Shown in pieces: positions 35,662-47,935 of a stretch of 64,000 nt of DNA. Origin of the DNA: Cladopsammia gracilis. Lineage: Eukaryota > Cnidaria > Anthozoa > Scleractinia > Dendrophylliidae. How positions within the stretch are numbered: the first letter of the stretch is position 1; each line of letters starts with the position of its first letter. The position numbers and the translations under genes were made by a program. Where the stretch lies: assembly GCA_022457155.1 (NCBI GenBank), contig JAJGOT010000432.1:543501-607500 (forward strand), given 5' to 3'. Under the pieces are notes generated by a model, which was not told where the DNA came from, ran no database searches, and saw only the letters and a list, made by a program, of their open reading frames with translations.

Positions 35662-36301
35662 CATGAAACAAGCTTTGTTCGTTTTAGCTAACAAAGGTGA
35701 TTAACATAAACTACGCACGTACACACATAGTCCGCACCATTTACGTGACGGTAGACTATGATGACGGTCCACATGTTTTCTTTGTCAAGAATCCATTTTC
35801 GAGAACAAACACAAAAACCCTCTATTTGTGTGAAAATAAGTGAATAGTTTGTCGAGAAGAGAGTTGCTTAATTAGGAACAACGACAATCTACGAAGATAA
35901 ACGCTTAATTGCTTTATTATTTATTATTTCTACCTGTCTGCTTGACACCCGGGACTTGACAATGCATTGATTTGTTAATAAGAACGACTAGATTTTGATC
36001 ACTTGGGAATTCAAGCAGCGAATTTAACGGATCAACAAGGATCAGCTATAATTTCGGGAACTTAATTTTAATAGTTTATCTGTTCAGTCGGTGCCTGAGA
36101 AGATGTCCAATTTTACATTTTATATTTAATTTTTTGAAATTCTTGTGCGTTTTAGTGTTTATTACCTCTTCAAATTATCTTATATTTTTAATTTTAGTTA
36201 ATATTAAGAAGGTATTATATTTTTCTTGTTTTAATTATAGTCTAGTACACGACCCCTCAAGCATGTTAATTGCTTTAATTACTGATCGTGTTTAAATAAA
36301 G

Positions 36302-36808
<507 letters not shown>

Positions 36809-37162
36809 AATTGAAAGCACACAAACATTTGAAGTACAATTTAAACATGGCAGCTAAAGTCATAAAAAGATAACAAGCGGATAACATTGCCGGACGAAGC
36901 ACCTCTTGAAAGGAGCTTAAAAGGCAATCCATCAAAGAAAGTGGTTTATTGTACTTTTACACTTATTTTTTCAATAATGCTATTATGAAAACACTCTTTG
37001 TCGTCTTTCTATTGTTGTATTCCCAAAGGCTTCATTTGTTATTAACTGCTTAAAGCCAAGTTCAGACGATTCTAGTATTGCAAAAAGAGTGAGCTTCGAG
37101 CTGTTACTGACGATCCATGACCCGCTCTCGTATTACTAATCTCCACGCCATGCTCAACACTG

Positions 37163-38548
37163 ATGAAAATGGAACCGCGATGGAGTTCCGACATCGGGCA
37201 TGTTGTTCAAAGTAACACCAAAGAAGACAAGAAACTGAAACTTCAGCTCAACCGGATAAACTCGGCGAAGAAAGAACAACTGGCAAAAATCGACCTGGAA
37301 ATGGTGTCTTTAAAGAAGCAACTTCTCGAAGATCGTAAAATTCTTGGCACTCGAAGCGTCCGAAGCGATATCAAAAGACGCGAGGATAGAAATGCAAACA
37401 TTCTTCAGGAAAATAGCAACGAAAAACAGGTCCGCAATAGTATACAACCGACGCTAATAGGATGGCAAAAGCCAGAGGTTATTGAGCGTAAATCATTCAA
37501 ACCGTTTCAAGAACGCTCGCGCCAGCTTGCCATGGAACAACACGAATTCAAGTTAAGTTCGTCAAGAGTTGCTTCTGTTGTCCGCGAAGAGACCGGTAAC
37601 TTCAGGAGAAGACTATCTGAAGTAGGAAAACAGTTACCTTCTTATTCTACTCCTTCTCCTCGATACCTAAGCCGTCGTCACTCCATTGCAGCAATAAACT
37701 TCAGTAATTCCCTCAACAATTTTTGTGAACCACAGACAAGTCCAAACAACGTGCCAAGAAACACACATTTATCGGGTGGAATGGCGGGAGCAAAAGTAGA
37801 TCATCCTCTTTTGAGGCAAAAAAGAGCAAGCCTTTCTCACGCCCTGACACCAGAAAAAGTCGATCATCCTGTAGACCTGCGGAAACTAAAGCCAATAAAG
37901 CTTGTCGCTGAGAGAAAGAAACAACTGAAAATAGAGGAGCGCAGAGTAAAACAAAACGTTAAAGTGGGAAACTTCAGCAGGCACGTTGAAGGCGACTCGA
38001 GATTGAAAAGAAGTAATTCACTCCCAAACTTCGACAATTTTCCTTCGAACAGATATTCGATGGCTTGTAAAGAACGCTTGACAGCTAGACTTGCGTCCAG
38101 GATAAAGCCAGCAAGTGCAAGCAACAGAAACACGCCGTCAAACAAGCAGACGTCGGTTTTCGAAAGACACTTTAAAAAGAACCCAACGCCAGTGACTGAA
38201 CGATCAAAAGAAGGCGAGTGGATTGATAAAGAAGATATCGATTCACTAGAAAGGTTAACCTTAGAGGCGGGCGAAAACGACGAAAAAGAACAAGAGGCAG
38301 AAAGCGCGCAGAAACTATCAAGTGAATACGAACTCAGTTTCATCCCTAAAGCTACATTGCAGGAAAAGATCAACAAATTTTTCTTGGAGTGGGTGGAAGG
38401 GTCAGATGAGGAACCAAGAACTGATATCGAAGAACTTTTATACGAGTTTAGAAAAGAGAAAAAGGAGGGAAGACGAGAATTAATGGAACAAATTGACGAG
38501 GAGAGTAAATCCATAGCTCAAGAAAAAGTATTGTACGGAAGTAAATAA
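37163..38548 (+). CDS. Unrecognised intronless 461-residue basic, coiled-coil protein
   Basis: A single uninterrupted frame of 461 codons plus stop, far longer than chance in this AT-rich sequence. I do not recognise the family. Residues 20-62 are a charged heptad-like helix (KEDKKLKLQLN..., DLEMVSLKKQLLED). The middle is basic and Ser-rich, with four PKA/CaMK-style sites: RRRLS (S152), RRHS (S174), KRAS (S223) and KRSNS (S284/S286). The pentapeptide KVDHP occurs twice (211-215, 232-236). Residues about 352-386 are acidic. Residues 396-455 look helical (LQEKINKFFLEWVEG, EELLYEFRKEKKEGR). No signal peptide or membrane segment is seen, so a cytoplasmic or nuclear cytoskeletal or adaptor role is possible but unproven. 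ATG at 37163 is used; a second ATG two codons on is equally good. AATAAA at 38699-38704 lies 150 bp past the stop. It could also be the large coding exon of a gene with untranslated exons. Confidence 0.75.
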   Translation: MKMEPRWSSDIGHVVQSNTKEDKKLKLQLNRINSAKKEQLAKIDLEMVSLKKQLLEDRKILGTRSVRSDIKRREDRNANILQENSNEKQVRNSIQPTLIGWQKPEVIERKSFKPFQERSRQLAMEQHEFKLSSSRVASVVREETGNFRRRLSEVGKQLPSYSTPSPRYLSRRHSIAAINFSNSLNNFCEPQTSPNNVPRNTHLSGGMAGAKVDHPLLRQKRASLSHALTPEKVDHPVDLRKLKPIKLVAERKKQLKIEERRVKQNVKVGNFSRHVEGDSRLKRSNSLPNFDNFPSNRYSMACKERLTARLASRIKPASASNRNTPSNKQTSVFERHFKKNPTPVTERSKEGEWIDKEDIDSLERLTLEAGENDEKEQEAESAQKLSSEYELSFIPKATLQEKINKFFLEWVEGSDEEPRTDIEELLYEFRKEKKEGRRELMEQIDEESKSIAQEKVLYGSK

Positions 38549-38698
38549 CTAGATTTTAACAGTTTCAGAGACTCAGGCCAAAATGGCTCATGTACTTTTA
38601 AGCTAAAAAGGAGTGTTGAAAATTTTGAAAAGTTTGTTAAAAAGCCAGCATATAAGGAGTACATGCATGTAGCTGTACATATTTTAATATATATTCAA

Positions 38699-38704
38699 AA
38701 TAAA
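38699..38704 (+). terminator. Candidate polyadenylation signal of the intronless gene
   Basis: AATAAA 150 bp past the stop codon at 38546-38548, preceded by AT-rich sequence. Confidence 0.5.
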
Positions 38705-38874
38705 GTTTAAGAATAATTCCACAACTTTTATGCGCAAAAAGTAAAAATAAATAATTTCTTGATGAATATGGTTTAGTTTCAGCTAACTTATTTAATAAAC
38801 GCACGTAGAAATACTGCTATTAAAAAAAAGTCAAAATTAGTAAGGATTATGAAAAACAAATTAATCTTCCTTTA

Positions 38875-39214
38875 CAATACGCGACGCGCCTTACCGTGAG
38901 CACCAACAAACTTTTTTACAAGTTTTGTTTACAAGTTTTGTAACTAAGGCCCGGTTCAAACGTCGAACTTCACATGTACCGAACCTAATGCAAATGAGTA
39001 AAATCTATTGTTCTTGCTCATTTGCATTAGGTTCGGCACATGTGAAGTTCGACGTTTGAACCGGGCCTAACAGTCGCACTTCTGTGATAAACACGAAGCG
39101 ACAAACAATAAAAAGTAATCTTGTCGCTTCGAGGTTATCACTGGAGTGTAAAGTTAGTTACAAAACTTGTAAAAAAGTTTCTTGGACGTCACGTTAAGGC
39201 CCGACATCGTATTG
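38875..39214. mobile_element. MITE with another MITE nested inside
   Basis: Outer ends CAATACGCGACGCGCCTTAC and the inverted GTTAAGGCCCGACATCGTATTG, with TA at both flanks and ACTTTTTTACAAGTTTTG arms inside. The Harbinger-type copy at 38948-39067 is inserted in it. Confidence 0.75.
38948..39067. mobile_element. 120-bp Harbinger-type hairpin MITE, copy 3
   Basis: GGCCCGGTTCAAACGTCGAA to TTCGACGTTTGAACCGGGCC, a near-perfect hairpin, flanked by TAA (38945-38947, 39068-39070). Confidence 0.9.
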
Positions 39215-42020
39215 TAAAACTTGCAATTACGCAATGCTATCATTTTTTTTTCAACAACATTTATTAACGGAAAACGAGTTTGAGTCGCTAAAATGATACC
39301 ATGGTGCTAAACCGTTCTCGCCCCCAACCGCGAAGGAATATATAAAACATAACAAGAGGAATAAAATTTTGGGAACAAACGATGAAAGGGCTTATCGAGG
39401 ATTAAGAAGTTTGAGAACAAATTCTGTTTGGCACGGTCGGATATAAACGTTCAAACATAACCAGATTAAATAATAAATCAAGCAAATAAAGAAGGCCAAA
39501 GTATTAAAGACAAGTTTTCTCCGAGTTAACTAAGAAAAATGACCACTTGAAAAATTCCAGTTTCTTTTCGAGCGCGAATTGACATGAAAACAGACAGCGT
39601 TATAATCCGTCTTTATTGACCCGTAATTTGAAAGGAATTAGTTTTGGAGTGTTGGTGATATTGACGTTGAAAATAATACGTTAAATTACCAAAGGCAGAA
39701 AAAACCACAAAAGAAACGAAAGCTTACGATAAATTTATAAAAGAAAAACTTCACTGACGCCGTGGAAAGGGTGAGTGACAGTGGAGTGATGGGATTGGGG
39801 GGGGGGGGTGGGAACCGGGGGGTGGGAACCGGGGGGTGATGGGATGGGGGGAAGGGGGAAACGGGATTGGGGGGCCGGTGATGGGATTAGGAGGGGAGTA
39901 GTCATAACTCTTTGACTTGTCATTGAATAAGGTTTTATCTCCGGCTACAACAATATTTTTCCTTTTTCACACTTCGTAGGTCTTTCTTTCCAATATTTTA
40001 ATTCCGATAAAAGTAATTAAACCTCCAATTCCAAAACCGCAACAAAGCAGCGAGCACATTTTAAAGGCATTAGCTACATTTTACTACACGTGTTGTACAC
40101 GATGGAGCGTCAAGTTACTCAGCAAGTATCTTGGAGTTAATTTTAGCGCAAATGAATAGGACATATCTTATCCCTTGGATGCAGGTTCTTTTTTTAGGAA
40201 GGCCAAGAGGGCCATGAGGCTGCATTATACAAGCTAATTGCAAGCGAGGCGATATTAATGACAGCGCCGGACGGTCTCATAAAAAGAGATCATAAATCAC
40301 ACGCAATGAGGCTTCTAGAAGATCCTTAGCTTTGGTTAACTTTAAAAGACATAAACCAAGAAAGCAAGTTGTTGCATTGCATTGCATTGTTATAATGTGA
40401 TATCAGGTTCAGGATTATAGGCCGAAAAGTGTTAAGAAAGAAATCAGCTATTTATGTACTTGGGTGGCTCTTGTCCATTTCAGCTCTCTTTGTTTTGTGT
40501 ACCGTAAATAAACCATTTTCATCTATTATAAAGACACCAGCTAAGCCTTTAAATTTGTTCTAATGATACAAGACGTCTGTTTCTCTTTTAGTTGTTGCGC
40601 ATCACTACTGCGCATAATTTCCAGCGTCATTAGTTAAAAGAGCTTTATTTGTAGCTAAAATCGCCAATTGAATAAGCGGTTGTTTTCTCATAAAAGAGCA
40701 CGGTGACCTATTTTCAGTTTTTATCGCTTAAATTTAGTGTAAAAATCATTCTCTTGGACTCAAAAGAATTTAATAAAAAAATGTTTTTTTTTTAATTGTC
40801 AGGAAAACAAGTTATCGCTAAAAACACGTACATACCCGTAATAATGAACATAAAAATTATGACCTTGAGATCATTCAGGCATGAAACATTTTGAGTCAAT
40901 GCCGTTTGTTCCTGTGTGTTTTTTCCATACATCATCAGGAGCTCCTGACATCATACATTAAATTGTTCCAGACGTTCCGATAGTGGAGAGCGAAGAATAG
41001 GCGGCGATCGAAGGGAAAATATTCGGAGATATTAATTCATTCCAGCTACCCTGTAAATCTGAGGTGAAATAAAGTTTATGTATGTATTGCAGGCCGCAAG
41101 AACCTCCTCTCCCCAGTCTCCACTCGTTTTCCCCGCTCGTTCGCGCGCTTTTAGCTGCTCACTCACCAGCCCTGCAATCTTAACACCTGGAACAGGCTAA
41201 ATTGTTTCGTATGGTCAATGAATTATACCTATTACTTACTAAAAAATCGGCGCGACGAAAGTTTCCAAGAACGAGTGAATGAACGATGTGCTTTAAGCTA
41301 CCCGGCATAGTAAATCGAACGCAATCGAACTGAATTTCAATCGAACTCAATCGAACTCAATCCGTGGATTGAGTTCGATTTAGTTCGGCAATCGAACGAA
41401 ATCGAACTCACACACAAAAAAATTGTACAATCGAACTCAATCGAACGTTCGATTTTCGAACTCTTGATTTTTGTAAAACTGGTTTTGAAAATCAATAACA
41501 AGTTCTTGGAGGCTCGAGTTACTGAGGAAAAAAAATAATTTTACTGTTGCATTTACTATTTATCCTTTCTATCACTGTACTGTCTATTACTGTCTGCAAT
41601 CATAATAATGATGAAACAAATCGTGATTTTGTTAATCACTCGTATGATTACAGACCGAATTGGACTTCACTCAGTCCTATTACCATTATAAATTGGATAT
41701 AAAGATTCTATAGAACAAAACAGAAGCAGTAGTTTGGAGATAAGTGCAGGATTACAAGGATGGAAGTGGATTACAGTTCATCAATTTTGATTTAATGACA
41801 CTAGGCTTTCAAGTTTCCTTTCTTGTGGAATTTTGAGATTTTCAGTTGTTATTTTCGGTCGTTATTTTCTCTTTTGTTGATCTTTCTTTGCTTTCAGCAC
41901 TTTTGGCTATTTTCTCTTCTTATTACAAGATAATAAAGCGAGCTCCAGGCCATAATCACGAAAACACGACAAATCAGCCGGGACACCGTCCCTTTAAATA
42001 AATATATCGTCATCGATTGA
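39215..42020. other. Intergenic, little recognisable
   Basis: A G-rich stretch at 39797-39895 (GGGGTGATGGGATT units), a degenerate ATCGAACTCA decamer repeat at 41310-41465, and a dispersed repeat at 41560-41695 shared with 21260-21330. No gene seen. Confidence 0.6.
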
Positions 42021-42110
42021 CTTCCCCGAGTAACCTGCGTAGCAGTCGTTTTCTTTCCGAGAAAGCAGGAGGCACGTGAAGGCATGGGACGCGTGAAGGC
42101 ATAGGGCTAG

Positions 42111-42340
42111 TTCTAAAATAGGGAACGGGGAATCGGGGAACGGGGAACGGGGAACGGGGAATCTCTAAAGTGGGGAATCTCTAAAATAGGGAATCTCTAA
42201 AATAGGGAATCTCTAAAATGGGGAATCTCTAAAACGGGGAATCTCTAAAACGGGGAATCTCTAAAATAGGGAATCTCTAAAATAGGGAATCTCTAAAATA
42301 GGGAATCTCTAAAATAGGGAATCTCTAAAATAGGGAATCT
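42111..42340. repeat. 16-bp tandem array, copy I
   Basis: Units GGGAATCTCTAAAATA, about 12 copies, after a GGGGAAC-rich leader. Plus orientation. Confidence 0.95.
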
Positions 42341-42520
42341 ACGAGGGCCGTAAGTAAAGCTGTCCGCTCGCGATAAAACTGAAATTCAAGATGGCTACAA
42401 ACTAGAAGTCAGGCGATGCGTTATGACGTTCATTTAGGGATGTACTCTAGTGTAAATTCACACGACTCCTAGGAAGACCATGTAATTATGATACGATTTC
42501 GTGTATAAATAAAGATTGAT

Positions 42521-42776
42521 GATGATGATGACCATTTAATTTTTGTCGGGAGGGGAGGGGGGGGGGGGGGGGGGGTGGGGCAATTTCTTCTGAGTGTGAT
42601 TTTTTTTTCAGCATCACTATTTGCAAGAATTTTTTTTTTTACCAAAATGCTTGAATTTTCTTTTTTCACGTGCTTTCTTGTGCATTATTTTTTTTCTCTT
42701 AAATTTCTTCTGCAGGAATTTTTTTTTTTGGTAATTGCGCACCCCCCTCCCCCCAGAAAAATTAAATTGTCCGTCC
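42521..42776. mobile_element. Diverged G-tract MITE
   Basis: TTTAATTTTTGTCGGGAGGG then a long G run at the left; CCCCCCAGAAAAATTAAATT and GTCCGTCCC at the right. Resembles 52351-52598. Confidence 0.5.
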
Positions 42777-42839
42777 CTCACCGTGTTTTGTTTCATATTG
42801 TGTGACAAATCAAGGGGTGGCGAATGGTACCTTCAAAAT

Positions 42840-43160
42840 CGTGGGTCTCGGAAAATTTTGGTCCGGTCTCGAAATCTCGAAAGTTTTTGTTTTAAGTCTC
42901 AAAGTCTCGTTTGGCTGGTGCTTTTTCTGTCTCGGAGTCTCCGAATTTTTTCCTCAAGGTCTCGGAGTCTCGGATACTTTTGTCAAGCATTCTCATTCTT
43001 CATCCTTGTTTGTTGTTTGATAGGTGAATCGGATATTTTTGGCACTAAGTCTCGGGCTCGGTTTTTTCCCGCATTGGGTCTCGGGCTCGGATTTTATAAC
43101 GTAGCTGCGGTCGCGGTCTCGGATTTCGGCGTCTCGGTGAGTCTCGGATTTACCAATCAT
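42840..43160. repeat. GTCTCGG-rich quasi-repeat
   Basis: GTCTCGGA/GTCTCGGG recurs about every 20-30 bases, keeping one frame open but with no protein-like pattern. Confidence 0.65.
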
Positions 43161-45342
43161 GCTGCGACACTTATAGTGTCTGGTTCATAAGTGTAAATAT
43201 CCGGTCTCGATTGCGAAACCGTCACACGAAAACTCCAAAAAAAAAAATCACTTTGCTTTTCGGTACGTTTGTAAGAAAAATTAACAACTTCTCGTTACAT
43301 TTTTTAACACCCGAAGAGAAAAGCTCAATTAATCTGCAAGATCGCGTAAGTTCGCGAACGTGACCGCTTTGCGTTTTCTCGTGCCGGCGTCATGCCCGCG
43401 GTTGGTCCAAACCGTGTAGGACGAGAACTGCGAGAAGAGTATTCCTTCCAATCTTGATTTTAGTTGGCTGTACGAGATTAGAAAGGCGGCGCTCCGTCGT
43501 CACCCGCGATATCTTTAAGTTGAGAATTTATAATAATCCAAAAATTAAAATATCAACTATTAAAAAGAAAAAATCACCAAAAAAATTAACTCATCTTGGA
43601 AAAATTGGGAATCTTGCAAAAATTCAAGAAAAACCTTATGGCGGGGTGGCACCCCCCCTCCCTCCCCTTGTACACCCGAGAGTTAATCGGTACATAAAGT
43701 TACAATATTACAAGGAATTTCCCGTTTGCTTACCTCTATGTAACATCGACGAAGCGCAGCGTGTAAATCGTCGTTACGTATGCCAACTTTTTTTAATAAT
43801 GCTATATATTTTTTCTTTTTTCTGCAACTCAAGACATATCGTTTTTGGGTGGGATAAATGCGTTATCTCCGCAATTATTTTTTAGTATTTTTTTTTTTAT
43901 CTCCGCAATTATCTGTCATTAATTTAAATGCTTTTTGTCACTACATAGTCTGTATGACGGTATTTCTCCTTCGTTCCTCTGTGCTCTGCAGTCCGAATAG
44001 GGCGTTCGCTCAATACACTGAGATATGCAGGTTCCTTGATGATGATGCTGTGATAACGTCATGAGAACATCTCTGTCCCCCTTCCAACTGAATCGTACTA
44101 TCATTTTTCGCATTGATTCTGAATTGCTACAATGAGCCGCCGCAAAACGTCTTTTTCCTTGCTTTTCACTCTAATAAGGATAACACATGTCAAATTGAAC
44201 AAAGGAAACTCGGGTTTCATTTTCAGTGGCAAGAGATTCATTGTAAGTGTTCGGTTAGTACAGGTTTTTGACATTGACAAATGACTATTTATTCAATGTC
44301 CGCTTAATTGAGGTGTTCGCTTAAAAGAGGCAGTTTTTACAGTAAACATGGGAACAAAATTTTGGGACATCGACAATACAGGTTTGACTTTTTTTTTTTT
44401 TCTTCCACAAAACTTCACTAGTTTCTGTTGTACTTAAAAAAGAAGTGCTCACATTCGTCGTTCGTGCTCACTTTCGGCGCGGTCGCACGAAGGAATTTGT
44501 TATCCTAGGAAGACGAATTTTTCACACGGTACCACAGGCAGCCCAAGCGGTAGTGATTTTAATACGTGTGGTGATTTTCTCACTTATCTGCCATGTGCTT
44601 CTAGCTTCCACGTGCAAATGTTCATAGTAGCCATGTTATAGTCTTTTGACCATGGCGTTCAAAATACCCTTTATAAAGTCCAGCAAGTCCTTTTCACATG
44701 GGTACTTTGATGTTTTGTTCTCCAAGTTTTTCTATGGCGCAAGAAAATGGCAAATAGATGTGTCGCGCGGTCCAAGCGCTGACCTTGGTTTGCATAATTA
44801 ATACCTTTCCGCTCTCCCTACGTTTCTTAGGAAGAAAGGGGAAACTGTTCGCAGTCATGTTTAGTTTTTTGTGATCTCCAGTTTTCATGTTAGGAATAAG
44901 AAAAAATAAAATTGTGCATGGTTCATTTGATTAGAAACTTGTATACTTGTTGGCTGTGTTTGATAACGTGTTAAGGCATGCTTCAACGATTATGAATAAA
45001 ATAGGTGAACTTGTGAGTGGTACGAATAATCACTGGCTTTTTTACGTCTTGGTTCAATTTAAGAGTTTCAGCCTTTGAGAGTTTCTGTGGTTCATACCGC
45101 CTTACCTCTCGTAGGCGAACACCGGAAAATGTCAGGAAGGTGGATGCATTAAAGGTGTGGTCGTTGATGACATGACTCAAATCTAATTAACTGACCGTTA
45201 CAAAACTGATTTTAAACTACACACAGAAAGATTTGACTATAGATGTAGCGAAACTCCTTATAATGTTCCAAAAAAAGTCAATGAGTGTAAGAAAGAATGT
45301 TAATGTTCAAATGAACTTACTGGCGATAAAAGTGAAACTAGA

Positions 45343-45540
45343 CCCTATTTTAGAGATTCCCTATTTTAGAGATTCCCTATTTTAGAGATTCCCTATTTTA
45401 GAGATTCCCTATTTTAGAGATTCCCCATTTTAGAGATTCCCCATTTTAGAGATTCCCTATTTTAGAGATTCCCCATTTTAGAGATTCCCCATTTTAGAGA
45501 TTCCCTATTTTAGAGATTCCCCGTTCCCTATTTTAGAACT
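45343..45540. repeat. 16-bp tandem array, copy II
   Basis: Units TATTTTAGAGATTCCC (complement of array I), about 12 copies. Confidence 0.95.
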
Positions 45541-45747
45541 AGCCTATACTTGTTGGCTGTGTTTGATAAAAAATCTAATCAACTGACCGCTACAAAACTG
45601 ATTTTAAACTACACACAGAAAGATTTGACTATAGATCTAGCGAAACTCCTTATAATGTTCCAAAAAAGTCAATGAGTGTAAGAAAGAATGTTAATGTTCA
45701 AATGAAGATGTGAGGGACACTTACTGGCGATAAAAGTGAAACTAGAC

Positions 45748-45970
45748 CCTATTTTAGAGATTCCCTATTTTAGAGATTCCCCATTTTAGAGATTCCCCAT
45801 TTTAGAGATTCCCCATTTTAGAGATTCCCTATTTTAGAGATTCCCCATTTTAGAGATTCCCTATTTTAGAGATTCCCCATTTTAGAGATTCCCCATTTTA
45901 GAGATTCCCCGTTCCCCGTTCCCCGTTCCCCATTCCCCGTTCCCCGATTCCCCGTTCCCTATTTTAGAAC
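45748..45970. repeat. 16-bp tandem array, copy III
   Basis: Same units and orientation as array II, ending in CCCCGTTCC units as array I begins, so arrays I and III are mirror images. Confidence 0.95.
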
Positions 45971-45972
45971 TA

Positions 45973-46155
45973 GGCGAAGGCATAGGGCGCGTGAAGGCGG
46001 GAGGCACGTGAAGACATGGGGCGTGTGAAGGCATGGGGCGCGTGAAGGCATGGGGCACGTGAAGGCATGGGGCACGTGAAGGCATGGGGCACGTGAAGGC
46101 ATGGGGCGCGTGAACGCATGGGGCGCGTGAAGGCGGGAGGCACGTGAAGGCCATG
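45973..46155. repeat. 17-bp tandem array
   Basis: Units GGCATGGGGCACGTGAA, about 10 copies; a few units also precede array I at 42069-42105 in mirrored position. Confidence 0.9.
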
Positions 46156-46970
46156 GGGCGCCTCCTGCGCTCTCGGAAAGGAAAGTACTGACCGCTACAC
46201 AGGCCAAACCCGGGTGGCAAAATCATTTGTTTGATCGTTTAGCTACTTCAGTGAAGGCGGCCAAGGGAATTTGACCCATTGAAGGGGAAAAGCCAGACGA
46301 ACTGACAAAACAACAAACAAAAGCGCATGAAGACAAACCAAATAATCTGTTTATTTAAGTTCGAAAGTGGGGTAAAGACATTTTTTTATCAGTGAATGCG
46401 AAAGACTACGAGGGATGTCATTTAACAGGGTGAGTGGAATATCATAAGATCGAGGATAAGATAAAATGAACCGAAAAGCCTACCATCAGCAGATTACAGG
46501 ACTGTCGGACTTAACTTGCAATAACAAATTAAGTAATGGTCCAAGTAAGAACTAGGCAACCCAACGGCAAGGAATGCAGAAAGGTGTTAATTGTGATATT
46601 GTTGAAACGGTCCACCTCATTGGCTAAAACATGAAAATCTACTATCACTTCCTCAGGTAGCGCATTTATTTCTCTCTGGTTAACTTATTGATTCCCTTTT
46701 AGTGAAAACTATTCTGAGTTTTAATGCAGCAAAATTTCTAAGTGGGAAACATGTAAAATTAGAAGCCTTTCTTGCCCATTGTTTTGGAGTCTCATGATTG
46801 GATAAAATCTTGTAACACAAAAGAAATATCGCTTTAAAATAAAGTTTCAGTACATTTTATTTCAAAAACGTGTTGTCCATACGTTGATGCATTCTCAGTA
46901 AGAAAATCTAAACAGTCGTATGTGGGGAAAGCGAAATGCCGCAGAACAATAGAGGATTGCCTAGTTCTTA

Positions 46971-47090
46971 GGCCCAGTTCAAACGTCGAACTTCACATGT
47001 GCCGAATCTAATGCAAATGAACAAAATATATTGTTCTTGCTCATTTGCATTAGATTCGGCACATGTGAAGTTCGAAGTTTGAACTGGGCC
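46971..47090. mobile_element. 120-bp Harbinger-type hairpin MITE, copy 4
   Basis: GGCCCAGTTCAAACGTCGAA to TTCGAAGTTTGAACTGGGCC, flanked by TTA (46968-46970, 47091-47093). Confidence 0.88.
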
Positions 47091-47278
47091 TTACACGCAT
47101 TGTTACTTAAAACTTTATTTAAGTTTGATAAAAATTATTCTATTCTTATCAAAGTAATAGGAATACTGAAAATAAGACACTTCATTTTCTTTTTTTCATT
47201 TCGAAATTAATTCTGCACTCCATAACTGATGCCATTCCTCGCAGTCATTCCATTTTTATACATTGTTGGTTTCCTAAT

Positions 47279-47337
47279 GGCCGTTAGCTATCACTGTGAT
47301 GGAACCAGAACCACAGTTATCACACCTAACGGCCTGA
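47279..47337. repeat. Short hairpin
   Basis: GGCCGTTAGCTATCACTGTG pairs with CACAGTTATCACACCTAACGGCC apart from small bulges. Confidence 0.6.
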
Positions 47338-47379
47338 CCAATCACAACAAGCGCAAATGACGCAATGCACCAAGTAAAA

Positions 47380-47515
47380 ACATGCAGCAAGCGCCAAGAG
47401 CGGGGAAAACATGCAGCTGGTGCCAAGCGCGGGAAAACATGCACCTGATGCCACTGAAGGACGAGAAAACATGCACATAGTCCGGCGGGAAAACATTACC
47501 CGGTGCCAAGCGCGG
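47380..47515. repeat. About 33-bp tandem repeat, four imperfect copies
   Basis: GGGAAAACATGCA...GGTGCCAAGCGC units. Confidence 0.75.
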
Positions 47516-47661
47516 TTAATTTGACTGTAATTGGTAAAAACTAGTAATTTTACAGCTCAACAAACGCAAAGAAAAAATAATAACTTCTGACAGTCAATCA
47601 AATCTATAAAGACGTTTTCTGAATCTACCAAAAACAAGTTAACGAATTGACATTCTTAATC

Positions 47662-47667
47662 TTTATT
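47662..47667 (-). terminator. Candidate polyadenylation signal of the Tudor gene
   Basis: AATAAA on the minus strand about 270 bp past the stop at 47936. It is the first canonical hexamer I see downstream; the transcript end is inferred. Confidence 0.45.
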
Positions 47668-47935
47668 TTACCAATTAAAAATACGACAGCAAAATTGTCG
47701 CAGCAAAATGTATTGCACTTTGAGACCAAAAGAAACAAGATTTTGAGCAATGCTTTCTAATCACACGGAAAAGAAGAGAAAAGAAAAGAAAGCTAGTGAA
47801 TAAAACAAGAACTAGAACAAGAACAAGATATCTATCACCATCCTCTTATCCTCTTCAACTTATAAAATATCTATTTTTTTAATCGACGTTTTTTTATATT
47901 TTTTCTTAACTTAAATCTTCGCTCTTTTTTTAAGA

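Larger units (their letters stand above)
42021..46216. mobile_element. About 4.2 kb inverted-repeat structure with minisatellite arms
   Basis: The left end (AACCTGCGTAGCAGTCGTTT then TCTTTCCGAGAAAGCAGGAG, 42032-42071) matches, inverted, the right end (CTCCTGCGCTCTCGGAAAGG to CGCTACACAGG, 46162-46202). Next on both sides come GTGAAGGCATGGGRCGC units and then arrays of GGGAATCTCTAAAATA in mirrored orientation. The interior encodes nothing I recognise. It looks like a non-autonomous DNA transposon with subterminal repeats; target duplications are not resolved. Confidence 0.6.

Noticed and set aside
37864..38514. 216-codon minus-strand frame
   Set aside because: Shadow of the 461-codon gene on the plus strand; its Ser/Leu-rich product is typical of an antisense frame.
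42111..45970. Regular 16-bp arrays as a possible CRISPR
   Set aside because: There are no unique spacers; the units are simply contiguous, and the DNA is animal.
45882..46226. Frames rich in HAFTCPMPSRAP repeats
   Set aside because: Translation of a 17-bp tandem array; the repeat length forces a 17-residue period.
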